NCBI RefSeq assembly: GCF_003122215.1
Contig: NZ_QEYD01000003.1
Span: 186,001 to 250,000 of the forward strand
Direction of reading: 5' to 3'
Source of the DNA: Pararhodobacter marinus
GTDB taxonomy: Bacteria > Pseudomonadota > Alphaproteobacteria > Rhodobacterales > Rhodobacteraceae
DNA length: 64,000 nucleotides
Shown here: positions 8,958 to 17,423 of the stretch, piece by piece
Layout of the letters: the number at the start of each line of letters is the position of its first letter
Position numbering within the stretch: position 1 is the first letter of the stretch
Notes under the pieces: model-generated
What the model saw: only the letters and a program-made list of their open reading frames with translations
Databases searched by the model: none
Told to the model about the DNA's origin: nothing
Position numbers and translations under genes: made by a program

Positions 8958-10652
8958 TCAGCGGATCAGCCGGGGCACGGGATCGGCGCAGGAGACGCTC
9001 AGAAGCTCCAGATCGGCGCGTGCGATATCCAGACCCAGAAGGTCGCTGAACAGATCGTTGGTCAGGTTGCCCTCGGCGCCAAGGCCATTGGCGATATTGG
9101 CGCTGGTCAGGAGAAGGGTTCCCGCGACCGAGGTCAGCACCTGCGCCACCGCGTTCAGCGCGCTGGTGGCGCAGCTCAGGATCGAATTGCAGCTCTGCAG
9201 GCTGAGCGCCTCTTCGATCCGCTCATGCGAGGCGTCCAGCATCTGCGCCACCGTGTTGCCCAGAAGATCCGTCACCGCCTCTTCTGCCGCAGGGCCGACC
9301 GGCCCCAGCTCGACCACCGGATCCGTGGTAAAACGCTCGCGCGTGAACTCCACCCGCCGCGTCGCCCGCTCGCGCGCGGTGTCGACCTGCATCCCGAGCG
9401 CTTCCGATCCCAGCGGCAGTCCCTGCACACGGGTCATCAGGTCGATGTCGATTAGGCTTGCATCGACCGGATCGAAAACCGCGATCACCGCCTCGGGCTC
9501 GGTGGCGCAGGTATTGCCCTGATCGCTGAGCGTCGCCATCGCATTGGCAAGGCGGATATTCAGCCGCAGCTTGAAAATGCCGAGGATGTTCAGCTCGTCC
9601 AGCTCGACCCGGATCTGCGACGTCTGCGCGAATGCCTCGGGGCTGCCGGGCACGACGTTGAGCGCCACGCGCCGGGGCTCGCCGATCCGCACCCGGGCGC
9701 CGACCGCGCCGAAAGCGCCCAGCGTTACCTCGGTCTGAAGGCTGAGCAGATGTTCGGTCAGCAATTCGGCCGTCAGGAACACCAGGTCGGCCACGTAGAA
9801 TTCGACCCCGCGCACCGGGGAGCCGACGGTCAGTCGGCGCAGATCCTCGGGCAGGATCAGCCCGTCACCCAGCCGCACATCGCCCAAGCCGGGCGGGACG
9901 TTCTGCCCGGTGACCACCGACAGGATGGACGACGCCGGCAGGCTTGCGTCCAGCAACTGGCCATAGGTCGCAGGCTCGCCCGAAGGGGTCAGAAGGCTGG
10001 CCTCGACCGCGATATCGGCCAGCGCCTCCAGCAGGTCGATCCGGGTATCCACCCCGCGCCCGCTGCACAGGACATCGACCTCGGCACCGATCAGGGGGCG
10101 CAGGAAATCCCTGAGCAGCGCAAGCTCGGCCAGGCAATTCGACAGCGCGAAGCTGACGCGCGGCGGCGTGGTCGCGGCGATGGCCTCGCGCCGGACCACC
10201 AGCCCGTCATCCTCCATGAACATGTCGAGCAGGTACAGGTTGACGGGCGTCGTCACGAAGACCTGCACCGCCGTCGTGCCGTCCGTCGTCGTCTGGTCGG
10301 GATTCGGCGTGAAGACCCCGGCCAGGGGCGCCGTACCGAAGACGATATCGGCATCGGCAAGGTCAAACGGATCATAGCGCGCATTGGCGGCGACCGTCGC
10401 ACGGGCGGCCCCGCGCGACGCCTCGGCGCTTTCCAGAAAATGCACGGCCGAAAGCGCGGCAAGATCGGCCTGCGACTGAACGTAGCGACGCTGGGCATTG
10501 ATATGCATGAAGTCGATGGCCAGCGCCCCGGCCAACAGCAGCGTCGGCAACAGCACCACGAACAGGACCGCGACGGCGCCGCTGTCGCTGTTGTACCAAG
10601 TCCGCCACCGCAGAGCGAAGGGGTGCCGGACCTCAGCCCACCGCGCGATCAT
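8958..10652 (-). CDS. TadG-like putative Flp/Tad pilus-assembly protein
   Basis: 564 aa. The N-terminus has a short cytoplasmic basic tract, SDSGAVAVLFVVLLPTLLL with one membrane anchor, then INAQRRYVQSQADLAALSA, which is the N-terminal 'putative Flp pilus-assembly TadG-like' domain. The remaining 480 residues are a large, probably periplasmic region with no recognised motif. The gene is 9 nt downstream of the TadE-like gene, so the two form a bicistron. In known tad loci such proteins are pseudopilin-like accessory factors. No tadA, B, C, rcpA or cpaB is present in the window, so this is a detached pair. Confidence 0.75.
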   Translation of the reverse strand: MIARWAEVRHPFALRWRTWYNSDSGAVAVLFVVLLPTLLLAGALAIDFMHINAQRRYVQSQADLAALSAVHFLESAEASRGAARATVAANARYDPFDLADADIVFGTAPLAGVFTPNPDQTTTDGTTAVQVFVTTPVNLYLLDMFMEDDGLVVRREAIAATTPPRVSFALSNCLAELALLRDFLRPLIGAEVDVLCSGRGVDTRIDLLEALADIAVEASLLTPSGEPATYGQLLDASLPASSILSVVTGQNVPPGLGDVRLGDGLILPEDLRRLTVGSPVRGVEFYVADLVFLTAELLTEHLLSLQTEVTLGAFGAVGARVRIGEPRRVALNVVPGSPEAFAQTSQIRVELDELNILGIFKLRLNIRLANAMATLSDQGNTCATEPEAVIAVFDPVDASLIDIDLMTRVQGLPLGSEALGMQVDTARERATRRVEFTRERFTTDPVVELGPVGPAAEEAVTDLLGNTVAQMLDASHERIEEALSLQSCNSILSCATSALNAVAQVLTSVAGTLLLTSANIANGLGAEGNLTNDLFSDLLGLDIARADLELLSVSCADPVPRLIR

Positions 10653-10661
10653 GCGAGGGCC

Positions 10662-11114
10662 TTACCATTGGACGAAGCTGGCGCGCTGAAAGGACTGGAA
10701 CTGCAACCCGATCATGGATCCCAGGATCGCGCCCAGCGTGCCGCTGGTATTGTAGACGACCGAGACCCGCAGAAGCCGCGTTTCGGGGTCGCTGTCACAA
10801 GCGACGGCATCGACGCGCTCAGGTTCCAGAAGCGGCAGGTTCGCGGCGAGAGGCGCGACCATCTCGTCCTCGACCCGCGCGCACCAATCGTCCTCGTGCG
10901 CGACAGACAGCGACGCGCGGGCAAGCTCGTGCGCCAGTTGCTGAACGTCGCTGGCGAGCGCCAGATACAGGCTGGAGGTGACGACAAGGCCGAGGATGCC
11001 GATCAGGAAGGGCAGAAGAACGACGAATTCAACGGTGGTCGAGCCCGTCTCGTCGCGGGCCGTTTTCTTGGCCTGATACAGGAGTCTCCGAATGGAATTT
11101 TTGTCGGATCGCAT
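10662..11114 (-). CDS. TadE-like pilus-assembly protein
   Basis: 150 aa from the ATG at 11114 (MRSDKNSIRR). A GTG at 11141 would add nine residues. After a basic cytoplasmic segment comes ETGSTTVEFVVLLPFLIGIL, the TadE-type anchor with a Glu early in the hydrophobic stretch, as in pseudopilins. The remaining roughly 100 residues are periplasmic with two Cys (DDWCARVED and AVACDSD) that could pair. It is the first gene of the bicistron with the TadG-like gene. It is preceded by AT-rich DNA carrying two palindromes. Confidence 0.75.
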   Translation of the reverse strand: MRSDKNSIRRLLYQAKKTARDETGSTTVEFVVLLPFLIGILGLVVTSSLYLALASDVQQLAHELARASLSVAHEDDWCARVEDEMVAPLAANLPLLEPERVDAVACDSDPETRLLRVSVVYNTSGTLGAILGSMIGLQFQSFQRASFVQW

Positions 11115-11426
11115 CACAGTCTCACCCGCAAGATCGTCCACTGGTCACGAAGTAAGCATCATAAAGGGTCCGCCAATCCGGTTGTCTTGGCAAGCTAAAC
11201 ATTTATTTTAATTAGATATTTAACGCGCGCACAACCAAGGCGTGTTGTCTTGACAACTGATCGCCTACGCCATTGAAAGATAATGAAAACCTTACCCGCA
11301 CAACCCGGAGAGGAGGCTGCCGGAGCGGCTATTGTGTTTCAAGAGAAAACGGTTTTTTGTCCGTCGTTGTATATTTACAACCGGACTTTGATCAAAATCA
11401 AAGGGATATTCCGCTGCCGGAAAGCC
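11115..11426. promoter_or_regulatory. AT-rich gap with two TTGTC-TT-GACAA-type palindromes
   Basis: This gap contains no convincing gene. 11194-11224 is markedly AT-rich against the high-GC surroundings, and it is the likely promoter region of the tadE/tadG-like pair. TTGTCTTGGCAA at 11182-11193 and the perfect palindrome TTGTCTTGACAA at 11245-11256 are near-identical copies with centres 63 bp apart, about six helical turns. They could be a paired operator. No unambiguous -35/-10 pair with 16-18 bp spacing was found on either strand. Confidence 0.4.
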
Positions 11427-12215
11427 TCAGACCGCGGCTTCGCCCGGCTCGGCGAGTCGGTCCAGCCCCGCCTGGACCACCCGGGGATGGCCCGCGGCGA
11501 AGGGCAGGTCGGCCAGCGCGCCGATCCGCGCTGCCAGATCGTCGTAGAGCGTCTCGGGCGCGGTGTCGGGGGCAAGCCGCCACGCGGCGCGGTGCGGACC
11601 GCCCGGCCAGTCGCGCGCGCGCGAGGCCGCGCGGTCTCCGAGCGTGATCACCACATCCATCGCCGGCGCGTCATCGCCCGTCCAGGTCGACAGCGGCTTG
11701 GCCCAGAGCAGACCCACCTCCTGCCCCCGCCCGGCCAGAAACTCGAGCGTGGCGGCCTCGCCCCCGGGCTGCGCCTCGAGCCCGGCGGAGAAAACCTCGA
11801 CCGCCTCGCCGGCACGCTCGCGAAGCAGCGCTTCGGCCATCAGCGTGGGCCCGGCATTGCCCGCACCGATGAACAGCACGTTGCGCACGCGCGCGCCCGG
11901 CTGACCGCGCCCCACATGGCCCCTTCCGCCGCAGATCTCGCCGATCCACCGGGCATTGAGCGCCTCGGCCCCCTCGACCGAGGCCGCGTAGAGAAGCGAG
12001 GTCGCGCGCCGCTCCTGGTTGATCAGCCCGGCCTCCATCAGCTGCGCGAGATAGCCCGACAGCGTGCTGGGCTTCAACGCCAGCACCGCGCCGATTTCGC
12101 CCGCGGCCACGCGGCGCGGGTAATGCCGCATCAGGAGCCGCACGATCGCCAGCCGCTGCGGATGGGCGAGCGCGGCAAAAGCGGCAACGGGGTCGAGGGG
12201 GGCGGCTGGTTCCAT
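11427..12215 (-). CDS. ArsR-type HTH fused to a degenerate low-molecular-weight phosphatase (ArsC-like) domain
   Basis: 262 aa from the ATG at 12215. Residues 1-90 form a winged-helix ArsR domain (AFAALAHPQRLAIVRLL, GEIGAVLALKPSTLSGYLAQL). Residues about 108-262 match the LMW-PTPase/thioredoxin-type arsenate reductase fold (VLFIGAGN, MAEALLRERAG, VFSAGLEAQP, VVITLGDRAA). The active loop should read C-x5-R. Here the Cys is Gly and the Arg is Pro (GAGNAGPT), and the second redox Cys of the ITVCD motif is also Gly. Arsenate reduction is therefore not expected, and the domain may be a ligand sensor. The gene is divergent from the MBL-fold gene at 12330. No arsenic resistance gene is adjacent. Confidence 0.8.
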   Translation of the reverse strand: MEPAAPLDPVAAFAALAHPQRLAIVRLLMRHYPRRVAAGEIGAVLALKPSTLSGYLAQLMEAGLINQERRATSLLYAASVEGAEALNARWIGEICGGRGHVGRGQPGARVRNVLFIGAGNAGPTLMAEALLRERAGEAVEVFSAGLEAQPGGEAATLEFLAGRGQEVGLLWAKPLSTWTGDDAPAMDVVITLGDRAASRARDWPGGPHRAAWRLAPDTAPETLYDDLAARIGALADLPFAAGHPRVVQAGLDRLAEPGEAAV

Positions 12216-12291
12216 GATTATCGAAGTACGGGGTCGCCCGCGCCGCAGCAAGACAGGCTGTGGACAAGTTTCGCGCCGGTTGCCGGAAAGC

Positions 12292-12308
12292 CACGCTGTG
12301 ATAGCGTG
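12292..12308. promoter_or_regulatory. Inverted repeat in the ArsR-fusion/MBL intergenic region
   Basis: Perfect 6-bp arms, CACGCT and AGCGTG, with a 5-nt spacer end 21 nt before the MBL-fold start. The intergenic region (12216-12329) is shared by divergent genes, one encoding an ArsR-type regulator. An operator role is possible but unproven. Confidence 0.35.
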
Positions 12309-12329
12309 CGGGAAAAACAGGAGGTCTCA

Positions 12330-13175
12330 ATGTCAAGCCCAGCATCCAGAACCGCCACCCGCCAGATCGGCGATGCCGAGGTCACGATCCTGACCGACGG
12401 CCGGACGGAATTCGGCCCCGAGCTGTTCCCCGGCACGCCGGAAGAGAGGATTTCGGCGGTTCTGTCGGCGCAGCAGGTCGAGGCCATCGCCACCAATTTC
12501 AACGCGGTGCTGATCCGGAACGGGGGCAAGACGATCCTGTGCGATGCCGGGCCGCGCGATCTGTTCGGGCCGACCTGCGGCTTCCTGCCTCAGGCCATGG
12601 AGGAAGCGGGCGTGAGCGCCGACCAGGTCGGGGTGCTGTTCGCGACGCACCTGCATCCCGATCATGTCGCGGGCATGATCACCCAGAGCGGCGAGGCGGT
12701 TTTCCCCGCGGCCGAGCTTGTCGTCACCCGCGAGGAGCACGCTTTCTGGTCGGATGCCGCGAAGACCGACGCGGCCCCGGCGCCCCTGCCCGACTGGGGC
12801 CGGCTCGCCCGCGCGGTGCTGGCCGCCTATGGCGACCGGCTGCGGCTGATCGAGGCGGGCGGCGAGATCGCGCCCGGCCTGACCTCGATGCCGCTGGCGG
12901 GCCACACGCCGGGCCATGGCGGCTGGCGGCTCAGCTCGGGCGCGGGGCATCTGATCCATGGCGGCGACATCATCCATGCGCCGGCGCTGCAGGCCGCCGA
13001 TCCCGATATCGGCATCGCCTTCGACATGGATATGGACACCGCCCGCGCGACCCGCAAACGGCTGCTCGACGAGTTGGCCACCGAGGGCGCGTTGTTCACC
13101 GGCGGGCACTTTCTGCACCCGGCCTTCCATGTCGCCGTGCGCGACGGGGCTGGGTATCGGCTGGAACGGCCCTGA
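12330..13175 (+). CDS. MBL-fold metallo-hydrolase
   Basis: 281 aa. It carries the metallo-beta-lactamase motif THLHPDHVAG (HxHxDH), with further metal ligands in PLAGHTPGHGG and in TGGHFLHPAF near the C-terminus. The start at 12330 is preceded by AGGAGG. An N-terminal extension of about 15 residues is rich in Ser and Ala but is not a clear signal peptide. The family contains glyoxalase II, lactonases and many uncharacterised hydrolases, and the substrate cannot be told. It is divergently transcribed from the ArsR fusion, which may regulate it. A 35-bp tandem array lies immediately downstream. Confidence 0.88.
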   Translation: MSSPASRTATRQIGDAEVTILTDGRTEFGPELFPGTPEERISAVLSAQQVEAIATNFNAVLIRNGGKTILCDAGPRDLFGPTCGFLPQAMEEAGVSADQVGVLFATHLHPDHVAGMITQSGEAVFPAAELVVTREEHAFWSDAAKTDAAPAPLPDWGRLARAVLAAYGDRLRLIEAGGEIAPGLTSMPLAGHTPGHGGWRLSSGAGHLIHGGDIIHAPALQAADPDIGIAFDMDMDTARATRKRLLDELATEGALFTGGHFLHPAFHVAVRDGAGYRLERP

Positions 13176-13224
13176 GGGGGCGAATCCGGGACGTGGCGGG
13201 GGCTGCTGCCCCGCCGCCTTCAGG

Positions 13225-13456
13225 AAGATCCGGGGGGCTGCCGCCCCGCCGCCGTCACGAAGATCCGGGGGGCTGCCGCCCCGCCGCCGTCACGAAGATC
13301 CGGGGGGCTGCCGCCCCGCCGCCGTCACGAAGATCCGGGGGGCTGCCGCCCCGCCGCCGTCACGAAGATCCGGGGGGCTGCCGCCCCGCCGCCGTCACGA
13401 AGATCCGGGGGGCTGCCGCCCCGCCGCCGTCACGAAGATCCGGGGGGCTGCCGCCC
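13225..13456. repeat. Exact 35-bp tandem repeat array, six full units plus a partial seventh
   Basis: Units start at 13225, 13260, 13295, 13330, 13365 and 13400 and are identical to one another. A truncated seventh starts at 13435. Each unit begins AAGATCCGGGGGG, continues through CTGCCGCCCC, and ends GCCGTCACG, so it contains a GGGGGGCTGCCGCCCC hairpin. 35 is not a multiple of 3 and no gene spans the array. It lies between the MBL gene and the end of hemE. Units abut directly with no unique spacers. Confidence 0.95.
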
Positions 13457-13530
13457 CCCGGGACCCCCCGCTTCAAGGAGGGTTTTCCACCCTCCTTGAA
13501 AATCCTCCCGAGAGTATTTCCGGCAAAGCG
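13437..13530 (-). repeat. Dispersed intergenic hairpin element (copy 1)
   Basis: Read on the minus strand this is CTTTGCCGGAAATACTCTC at 13530-13512, then an 11-bp hairpin with arms TTCAAGGAGGG and CCCTCCTTGAA (13472-13482 and 13490-13500), then a G-rich CCGGGGGG/CCCCCC hairpin that merges into the 35-bp array. The same core-plus-hairpin arrangement occurs at 25631, 32025 and 58391. It sits directly downstream of hemE and may end hemE transcription, although no T-run follows the stem. Confidence 0.7.
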
Positions 13531-13533
13531 AAG

Positions 13534-14589
13534 TCAGCTGCGGATGGCTTCGAGCATCCGGTGCACATTGTCGGGATCGGCCTCGGGCGTGATGCCGTGG
13601 CCGAGATTGAAGATATGCGGGCCCTTCGAGAAGGCCTGCACGATGCGCTTCGTTTCCGATACCAGGGCGGGGCCGCCCTCGACCATGTGGCGCGGCGCGA
13701 GATTGCCCTGCACGCAGCCATGGATCTGCACGTTTTCGGCCGCCCATTGCGCATCGACGCTGTCGTCGAGCGCGACGCAATCGGCGCCGGTGGCCTGGTG
13801 GAAGCGCGTATACGCCTCGCCCGCCTGACGCGGGAAGGCGATGACCGGGATACCGGGATAACGGCGTTTCAGGGTCTCGGTGATCAGGCGCGCGGGTTCG
13901 GTCGCGTAGCGGTCGAAATCATCGCCCTGAAGCGAGCCCGCCCAGCTGTCGAAGATCTTCACCACTTCGGCGCCCGCCTCGATCTGGCGGGAGAGGTATT
14001 CGATCGTGCCCTCGGTGATCTTGCCCAGAAGCTGTTCGAAAAGCGCGCGATTTTCGGTCTTGAGCGCATGGGCCGGCCCCTGATCGGGCGTGCCGCGCCC
14101 GGCGATCATGTAGGTGGCGACCGTCCAGGGGGCGCCGGCGAAGCCGATCAGCGTCGTTTCCGCCGGCAATTCGCGCCTGAGGATGCGCAAGGTCTCGTAG
14201 ACCGGCGAGAGCGTCTCGTCGATCGCGTGGACGGGCTTCAGGCGGGCGAAATCCTCTTCGGAGGTGATCGTCGACAGGCGCGGCCCCTCGCCCGTGACGA
14301 ACCACAGATCCGCGCCCAGAGCCTGCGGCAGAAGCAGGATGTCGGCGAACAGGATCGCCGCGTCGAAGCCGTAGCGGCGGATGGGTTGCAGCGTCACTTC
14401 GGCGGCAAGGTCGGGATTGTAGCACAAAGACAGGAAATCGCCCGCTTTCTCGCGCGTGGCGCGGTATTCGGGCAGGTAGCGGCCCGCCTGGCGCATCATC
14501 CAGACCGGCGGCACGGCCGGCGCCTCGCCCTGCAGCGCGCGCAGGATCGTCTTGGTCGGCGCCTCGGCCGGAGCGGGTAGCTGGGTCAC
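13534..14589 (-). CDS. hemE: Uroporphyrinogen decarboxylase
   Basis: 351 aa. It decarboxylates uroporphyrinogen III to coproporphyrinogen III in tetrapyrrole synthesis. The signature [17 protein letters not shown] (with the substrate-binding Arg) is near residue 27, and the second family block appears as [17 protein letters not shown]. The active-site region [12 protein letters not shown] is also clear. A GTG start at 14589 was chosen because AGGAGAATTGCC lies just upstream and it gives the family's normal N-terminus. The gene is monocistronic and divergent from dusA across 262 bp that show no obvious site. Confidence 0.96.
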   Translation of the reverse strand: MTQLPAPAEAPTKTILRALQGEAPAVPPVWMMRQAGRYLPEYRATREKAGDFLSLCYNPDLAAEVTLQPIRRYGFDAAILFADILLLPQALGADLWFVTGEGPRLSTITSEEDFARLKPVHAIDETLSPVYETLRILRRELPAETTLIGFAGAPWTVATYMIAGRGTPDQGPAHALKTENRALFEQLLGKITEGTIEYLSRQIEAGAEVVKIFDSWAGSLQGDDFDRYATEPARLITETLKRRYPGIPVIAFPRQAGEAYTRFHQATGADCVALDDSVDAQWAAENVQIHGCVQGNLAPRHMVEGGPALVSETKRIVQAFSKGPHIFNLGHGITPEADPDNVHRMLEAIRS

Positions 14590-14851
14590 GGCAATTCTCC
14601 TGTCGGTATCGGCCCGTCGATGCGGGTCTGGTTGCGCGATGTCAAGAAGCGCGCTGTCGCAGCGCCTGCATCGCGCCCGCATCGCGCTGGGTCGGAACCG
14701 GGAAAGAAGCGCGCCGCGCGCCGGTGGCAAGCCCGTTCAAGCGGCGTGGCAGCAACGGAGCGCCGGTCCGGCGCCCGGAGGGATCGCGCTTTGTGGACCT
14801 TCCGCGCGTCCCGGGCTATATCCGGGGAACACCCTTGGGACCCGACCACGC

Positions 14852-15838
14852 GTGACCGACAGAATGCCTCCGTGGCGCCTTTCCGTGGCGCCGATGCTTG
14901 ATTGGACCGACTCGAACTGCCGGCAGTTTCATCGGCTGCTGAGCCGTCATGCGCTGCTTTATACCGAGATGGTGACCTCGGCCGCGCTGGTGCGCGGGGG
15001 GGCGCGGCACCTGCTGACGTTTTCGCCCGCCGAGCATCCGGTCGCACTGCAACTGGGCGGGTCGGATCCGGCGGAACTGGCGCAGGCCGCGCGGATGGGC
15101 GCGGAGGAAGGCTACGACGAGATCAACCTCAATGTCGGCTGTCCTTCGGACCGGGTGCAATCGGGCTGTTTCGGCGCGGTGCTGATGAAAACGCCCGACC
15201 TGGTGGGCGAGTGCCTGTCGGCGATGCGCGCGGCCACGACGACCGAGATCACCGTCAAGTGCCGTATCGGTGTCGACGACCAGGACCCCGAAGAGGCCCT
15301 GCCCGCCTTTCTGGACGCCGCCCGCGCGGCCGGGATCCGGCGCGTCACGGTGCATGCGCGCAAGGCCTGGCTGCAGGGCCTGTCGCCCAAGGAAAACCGC
15401 GAGGTTCCGCCGCTCGATTACGAACTGGTCGCGCGGATGCTGGCGGCCTATCCGGATCTGTCGATCTCGGTGAATGGCGGCATCGCCACGCTGGAACAGG
15501 CGCAGGCGCTGCTGGCGCGGGGCTTCGATGGCGTGATGATCGGGCGTGCGGCCTATCATCAGCCCGCCGATATCCTCGGGGCGGCGGATGCGGCGATCTG
15601 GGGCGATGAGCGCGCGCCCGCCGATCCGGTCGAGGTGGCGCAAAAGGCCGAGGCGATCATCGCGAACCATCTGGAGCGCGGCGGGCGGCTGATCGGGGCC
15701 ACACGCCACCTGCTGGGCCTTTTCGCCGGCCAGCCAGGCGCGCGGGCCTGGCGCCGGGCCTTGTCGGAAATGCCCAATGGCACGCTGGGCGATTACCGGG
15801 CGCTGGTCGCCGGTCTGACCGAAAGGCGCGCGGCATGA
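14852..15838 (+). CDS. dusA: tRNA-dihydrouridine synthase A
   Basis: About 328 aa. This FMN enzyme reduces uridines 20/20a in the tRNA D-loop. Motifs are LSVAPMLDWTDSNCRQFHR at the FMN-binding N-terminus, the DusA-type NVGCPSDRVQSGCFGAVLM with the catalytic Cys, and VNGGIATLEQ with GVMIGRAAYHQP at the phosphate site. The start is uncertain: GTG at 14852 or ATG at 14864, neither with a strong ribosome site. The stop overlaps the next gene by 4 nt (ATGA). Confidence 0.93.
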   Translation: MTDRMPPWRLSVAPMLDWTDSNCRQFHRLLSRHALLYTEMVTSAALVRGGARHLLTFSPAEHPVALQLGGSDPAELAQAARMGAEEGYDEINLNVGCPSDRVQSGCFGAVLMKTPDLVGECLSAMRAATTTEITVKCRIGVDDQDPEEALPAFLDAARAAGIRRVTVHARKAWLQGLSPKENREVPPLDYELVARMLAAYPDLSISVNGGIATLEQAQALLARGFDGVMIGRAAYHQPADILGAADAAIWGDERAPADPVEVAQKAEAIIANHLERGGRLIGATRHLLGLFAGQPGARAWRRALSEMPNGTLGDYRALVAGLTERRAA

Positions 15839-17226
15839 GCGTTCGCAAAATGGGCCTTACGCTGGCCTGCGCGACCCTTGCGCTCAGCGCCTGCGTGCCC
15901 ACAAGCGAGGTCGCACGGCTGGAAGCGCGCACCGAAGCGGTGGCGCCGCTTGCCGTCTATCGCCCGGGCGACGTCAATCCCCTGCCCCCGAGCCGCCCCA
16001 ACAGCGAGATGGTCGAGGATTTTCTCGAACTGGGCTTCGCGATGGAAAGCGGTCGTCCGATCGAGACCTTCTCGCGCTTCGAGGGGCCGGTGACGGTGGT
16101 GACGGGTGGCGCCGCGCCGGTGACGGCGATCCCGGATCTGGACCGCCTCATCGCCCGGCTGCGCGCCGAGGCGGGCATCGATATCGACCGCGCGATCAGC
16201 GCGCCCGAGGGGGCGAACACGATCACCGTGCAATTCCTGCCCCGCCGCCAGATGCAGACGGTCGTTCCCGCAGCGGCCTGTTTCGTCGTGCCCAATGTGG
16301 GCACATGGCAGGATTTCGTCGCCAACCGCCGCAGCCCGTCGATCGACTGGACCCGCGTGACCCAGCGCCGCCAGGCGGCCGTGTTCATTCCCGACGACAC
16401 CACGCCGCAGGAAATCCGCGATTGCCTGCACGAAGAGATCGGCCAGGCGCTGGGGCCGCTCAACGATCTGTTCCGGCTGTCGGATTCGATCTTCAACGAC
16501 GATAACTTCCAGACCACGCTGACCGGCTTCGACATGCTGCTGTTGCGCGTCTGGTACGCGCCGGAACTGCAATCGGGGATGACCAGGGACGAGGTTGCGG
16601 CGCGGTTGCCGACGCTGTTCAACCGGCTGAACCCGGTCGGCCGGGGCCGCGCGGGCGTCGTCGCCGGGCCCACGCCGCGCGAATGGCAGCTTGCGGTGGA
16701 ACAGGCGCTGTCCTCGGATGGCGGGCTGTCGCAGCGCCGCGAGGGGGCCGAACGGGCGTTGGACATGGCGCGCGCGCAGGGCTGGACGGATTCGCGGCTG
16801 GCGCTGAGCCTGATGCTGGGCGCAAGGCTGGCGCCGCGCGACCGGGGCGAGACGGCGCTGGAATCGCTGTTGTCGGCGGCCGAGATCTTCCGCCGACTTC
16901 CGGGCGGCGAGATCCACGCGGCGCATATCGACATGCATCTGGCCGTTCAGGCGCTGGCCACCGGGCAGACCGACATCGCGCTGGAGCTGACGCGCGAGGC
17001 GATGCCCTTCGCGCAACGGACGGAAAACGCGGCCTTCCTGGCGTCGCTGGGTTTCATCCGCTCGCAGGCGGAGCTGCAGGCGGGCAACCTGGAGGCTGCA
17101 GAACGGCTCAGGGTCGACTCGATGCCGGCGGCGCGATATGGCTTCGGCTCACAGAGCGCCGCCGAGGCGCGGTTTGAGGAAATCGCCCGCATCGCCGGCG
17201 CGGCCCAGCGACTGGCCGGGCTGTAA
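15835..17226 (+). CDS. DUF2927-domain lipoprotein
   Basis: 463 aa. MSVRKMGLTLACATLALSAC is a lipoprotein signal with lipobox LSAC (Cys 20). The central part, from DRLIARLRAE to GFDMLLLRVWYAPELQ, matches the DUF2927 family common in Rhodobacterales. The block ECLHEEIGQALGPLNDLF is seen here as DCLHEEIGQALGPLNDLF and, with its HEE pattern, is zincin-like, although no function has been shown. The C-terminal third is helical and Ala-rich with TPR-like spacing. It overlaps dusA by 4 nt, so the two are co-transcribed. Confidence 0.85.
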   Translation: MSVRKMGLTLACATLALSACVPTSEVARLEARTEAVAPLAVYRPGDVNPLPPSRPNSEMVEDFLELGFAMESGRPIETFSRFEGPVTVVTGGAAPVTAIPDLDRLIARLRAEAGIDIDRAISAPEGANTITVQFLPRRQMQTVVPAAACFVVPNVGTWQDFVANRRSPSIDWTRVTQRRQAAVFIPDDTTPQEIRDCLHEEIGQALGPLNDLFRLSDSIFNDDNFQTTLTGFDMLLLRVWYAPELQSGMTRDEVAARLPTLFNRLNPVGRGRAGVVAGPTPREWQLAVEQALSSDGGLSQRREGAERALDMARAQGWTDSRLALSLMLGARLAPRDRGETALESLLSAAEIFRRLPGGEIHAAHIDMHLAVQALATGQTDIALELTREAMPFAQRTENAAFLASLGFIRSQAELQAGNLEAAERLRVDSMPAARYGFGSQSAAEARFEEIARIAGAAQRLAGL

Positions 17227-17258
17227 CCCGGCACGGGGCGGGCAGAACAGAGGCTTTC

Positions 17259-17423
17259 ATGGTCATTCTCGCAGGCATGGTGATCGGCGCGGTCTGGGGC
17301 TATCTCTATGCCCGCCGCAACGACGGCACCGGCAAGGACATCGCCCAATATGCCGCCGTCTGGGGCATCATCGGCGCGATCGTCAGCGCCTTCATCGCCG
17401 TCGGACTGGATCGGCTGATCTGA
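17259..17423 (+). CDS. 54-aa two-helix membrane protein, unknown
   Basis: Short ORF MVILAGMVIGAVWGYLYARR followed by a hydrophilic turn (NDGTGKDIAQ) and a second hydrophobic helix (VWGIIGAIVSAFIAVGL), ending DRLI. It is predicted to be an inner-membrane hairpin with a small loop. The stop TGA shares a base with the ATG of the VWA gene (TGATG), and AGAGG lies upstream of its start. The tight spacing on both sides argues that it is really expressed. The family was not recognised. Confidence 0.7.
   Translation: MVILAGMVIGAVWGYLYARRNDGTGKDIAQYAAVWGIIGAIVSAFIAVGLDRLI

Noticed and set aside
11208-11223. CtrA-type site TTAA-N8-TTAA upstream of the tadE-like gene
   Set aside because: CtrA needs a 7-bp spacer; here it is 8 bp, and the AT-rich context makes a chance match likely.
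11250-11281. sigma70 promoter TTGACA (11250) with GATAAT (11279)
   Set aside because: The spacer is 23 bp, too long, and no gene follows directly on the plus strand.
13225-13456. CRISPR-like array of regular repeats
   Set aside because: Units abut each other with no unique spacers, there is no cas gene, and 35-bp units are identical; it is a simple tandem repeat.
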